Positions 63,339 to 64,000 of a stretch of 64,000 nucleotides of DNA are shown here, in pieces (positions within the stretch are counted from its first letter, which is position 1; each line of letters opens with the position of its first letter). Under the pieces are notes generated by a model. It saw only the letters and a program-made list of their open reading frames with translations. It did not search any database and was not told the DNA's origin. The position numbers and the translations under genes are program-made. Source of the DNA: PALSA-911 sp963743035 (lineage in GTDB: Bacteria; Pseudomonadota; Alphaproteobacteria; Acetobacterales; Acetobacteraceae); contig CAVUOB010000003.1 of assembly GCA_963743035.1 (NCBI GenBank), forward strand, positions 124,001 through 188,000, read 5' to 3'.

Positions 63339-64000
63339 TCAGCTCGCCACCAGCCTGCACCCGCCTTCGTTGATCGGGCGAAAGGCGGTTTCCGCCGGGA
63401 TGGTCCGCAGCAGCCTGTAATAGTCCCAGGGATAGCGGCTTTCGGCCGGGGATTTGACCTGGAACAGGTACATAGGGTGGATCTTGCGGCCATCGGCGCG
63501 AATGGTGCCCTTGCCGTAGGGCTGGTCCTCGGTCGGCGTCGCCTTCATGGCTGCGACCACCGCCCGCCCGCTTTCGCGCATCTTCGCCACGCCCATGGTG
63601 CGGACGATCTTCAGGTAATGGGTCACGGCGGAGTAGTCGCCGGCCTGGATCATGTTGGGCATGACGCCGCCCATCCGCCCGCCGTAGCGTTTGGACCAGG
63701 CGCGGGTAGCGTCGTTCATGTCCCAGTAGAACGCCTCGCTGAGCACCAGGCCCTGGGCGGTGGCGATGCCGGTGGCGTGCACGTCCGGGATGGTCAGCAG
63801 CAGGGAGGCGAGGCGGGTGCCAGTCTTGGAAATGCCGAATTCCTGCGCCTGCTTGATGCAGTTCACTGTGTTGTCGCCGGAATTCGCCAGGCCGATCACC
63901 TTGGCGCCGCTGGCCTTGGCCTGGATCAGGAAGGAGGAGAAATCGGTGGTCTCGGGGAACGGCGTGTAGACGGTGCCGAGCACCTTGCCGCCGGCGTGCA
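63339..64000 (-). CDS. ABC transporter substrate-binding protein, C-terminal part
   Basis: A type I periplasmic binding protein of the branched-chain amino acid/amide group, cut by the window end. The 220 visible residues contain SSFLIQAKASGAKVIGLANSGDN, the ligand-cleft region LVLSEAFYWDMNDATRAWSKR, PNMIQAGDYSAVTHYLKIVR and the C-terminal YLFQVKSPAESRYPWDYY. The N-terminus with signal peptide lies beyond base 64000. The final segment YYRLLRTIPAETAF is typical of the amide/urea subgroup. Transport partners are not in the window. Confidence 0.88.
   Translation of the reverse strand, partial: HAGGKVLGTVYTPFPETTDFSSFLIQAKASGAKVIGLANSGDNTVNCIKQAQEFGISKTGTRLASLLLTIPDVHATGIATAQGLVLSEAFYWDMNDATRAWSKRYGGRMGGVMPNMIQAGDYSAVTHYLKIVRTMGVAKMRESGRAVVAAMKATPTEDQPYGKGTIRADGRKIHPMYLFQVKSPAESRYPWDYYRLLRTIPAETAFRPINEGGCRLVAS

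Noticed and set aside
60020..63493. Minus-strand open frame of 1157 codons across maf, SMP-30 and the TPR gene
   Set aside because: It crosses several well-supported plus-strand genes and has no recognisable domain.

Overview
The window is GC-rich, densely coding DNA from an alphaproteobacterium, most likely a member of the Rhodospirillales/Acetobacteraceae. The signs are homospermidine synthase, hopanoid-type HpnN and HpnL membrane proteins, the ChvG/ChvI sensor pair next to pckA, a purN-purM / CDP-alcohol transferase / AI-2E / hda / ppk / ppx neighbourhood, and a hemE / PPDK-regulator / maf junction. I see no integrase, transposase, phage gene, tRNA, rRNA or CRISPR, so this reads as core chromosome with an accessory phosphonate island.

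Layout. 1-6.8 kb: a frameshifted hydrolase, a membrane protein, typA, a YdhR-like protein, an SDR and an F420-type oxidoreductase. 6.8-15.3 kb: purine synthesis (purM, purN, with a TTGA overlap) diverging from a CDP-alcohol transferase, AI-2E transporter, hda, ppk and ppx. 15.5-20.8 kb: chvG, chvI, a frameshifted PNPOx-like gene and pckA. 20.8-36.2 kb: metabolic and hypothetical genes (SDR, hydrolases, a broken D-aminoacylase, a TauD dioxygenase, dodecin, an MHS transporter, a DEAD-box helicase, FAH and cupin proteins, an amidase with a small partner, an aldo/keto reductase). 36.3-40.5 kb: a polyamine block (agmatinase, a leader peptide, ornithine decarboxylase, homospermidine synthase). 40.5-50.4 kb: three facing transcription units that together hold lipid transport (HpnN, HpnL), a CDP-alcohol phosphotransferase, and a complete 2-aminoethylphosphonate pathway (PEP mutase fused to a nucleotidyltransferase, phosphonopyruvate decarboxylase, AEP transaminase) with a second nucleotidyltransferase and a PhyH-type oxygenase. 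I read this as a candidate pathway for a phosphonate lipid head group, possibly hydroxylated. 50.5-58.5 kb: a sugar/nucleoside kinase, an EI24 protein, bactofilin, rho with its own promoter and C-rich leader, then the hemE-hemH-HAD-hemJ operon. 58.95-59.33 kb: DnaA-box-bearing DNA between hemE and the PPDK regulator, the position of the Caulobacter origin, so probably oriC. 59.3-64 kb: PPDK regulator, maf, an SMP-30 protein, a TPR/glycosyltransferase-like protein and a partial ABC binding protein.

Two features cut across the window. First, six genes (1-810, 18264-19036, 23191-24907, 45967-47134, 55913-57041, 59333-60203) are each broken by what looks like one single-base indel. Each of the five complete ones returns to an intact frame when one base is corrected, which points to sequence errors more than to decay. 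Second, many gene 3' ends carry copies of a modular two-hairpin repeat. Two copies enclose central hairpins of identical geometry (21-bp stem, 32-nt loop) whose stem differences are compensated.
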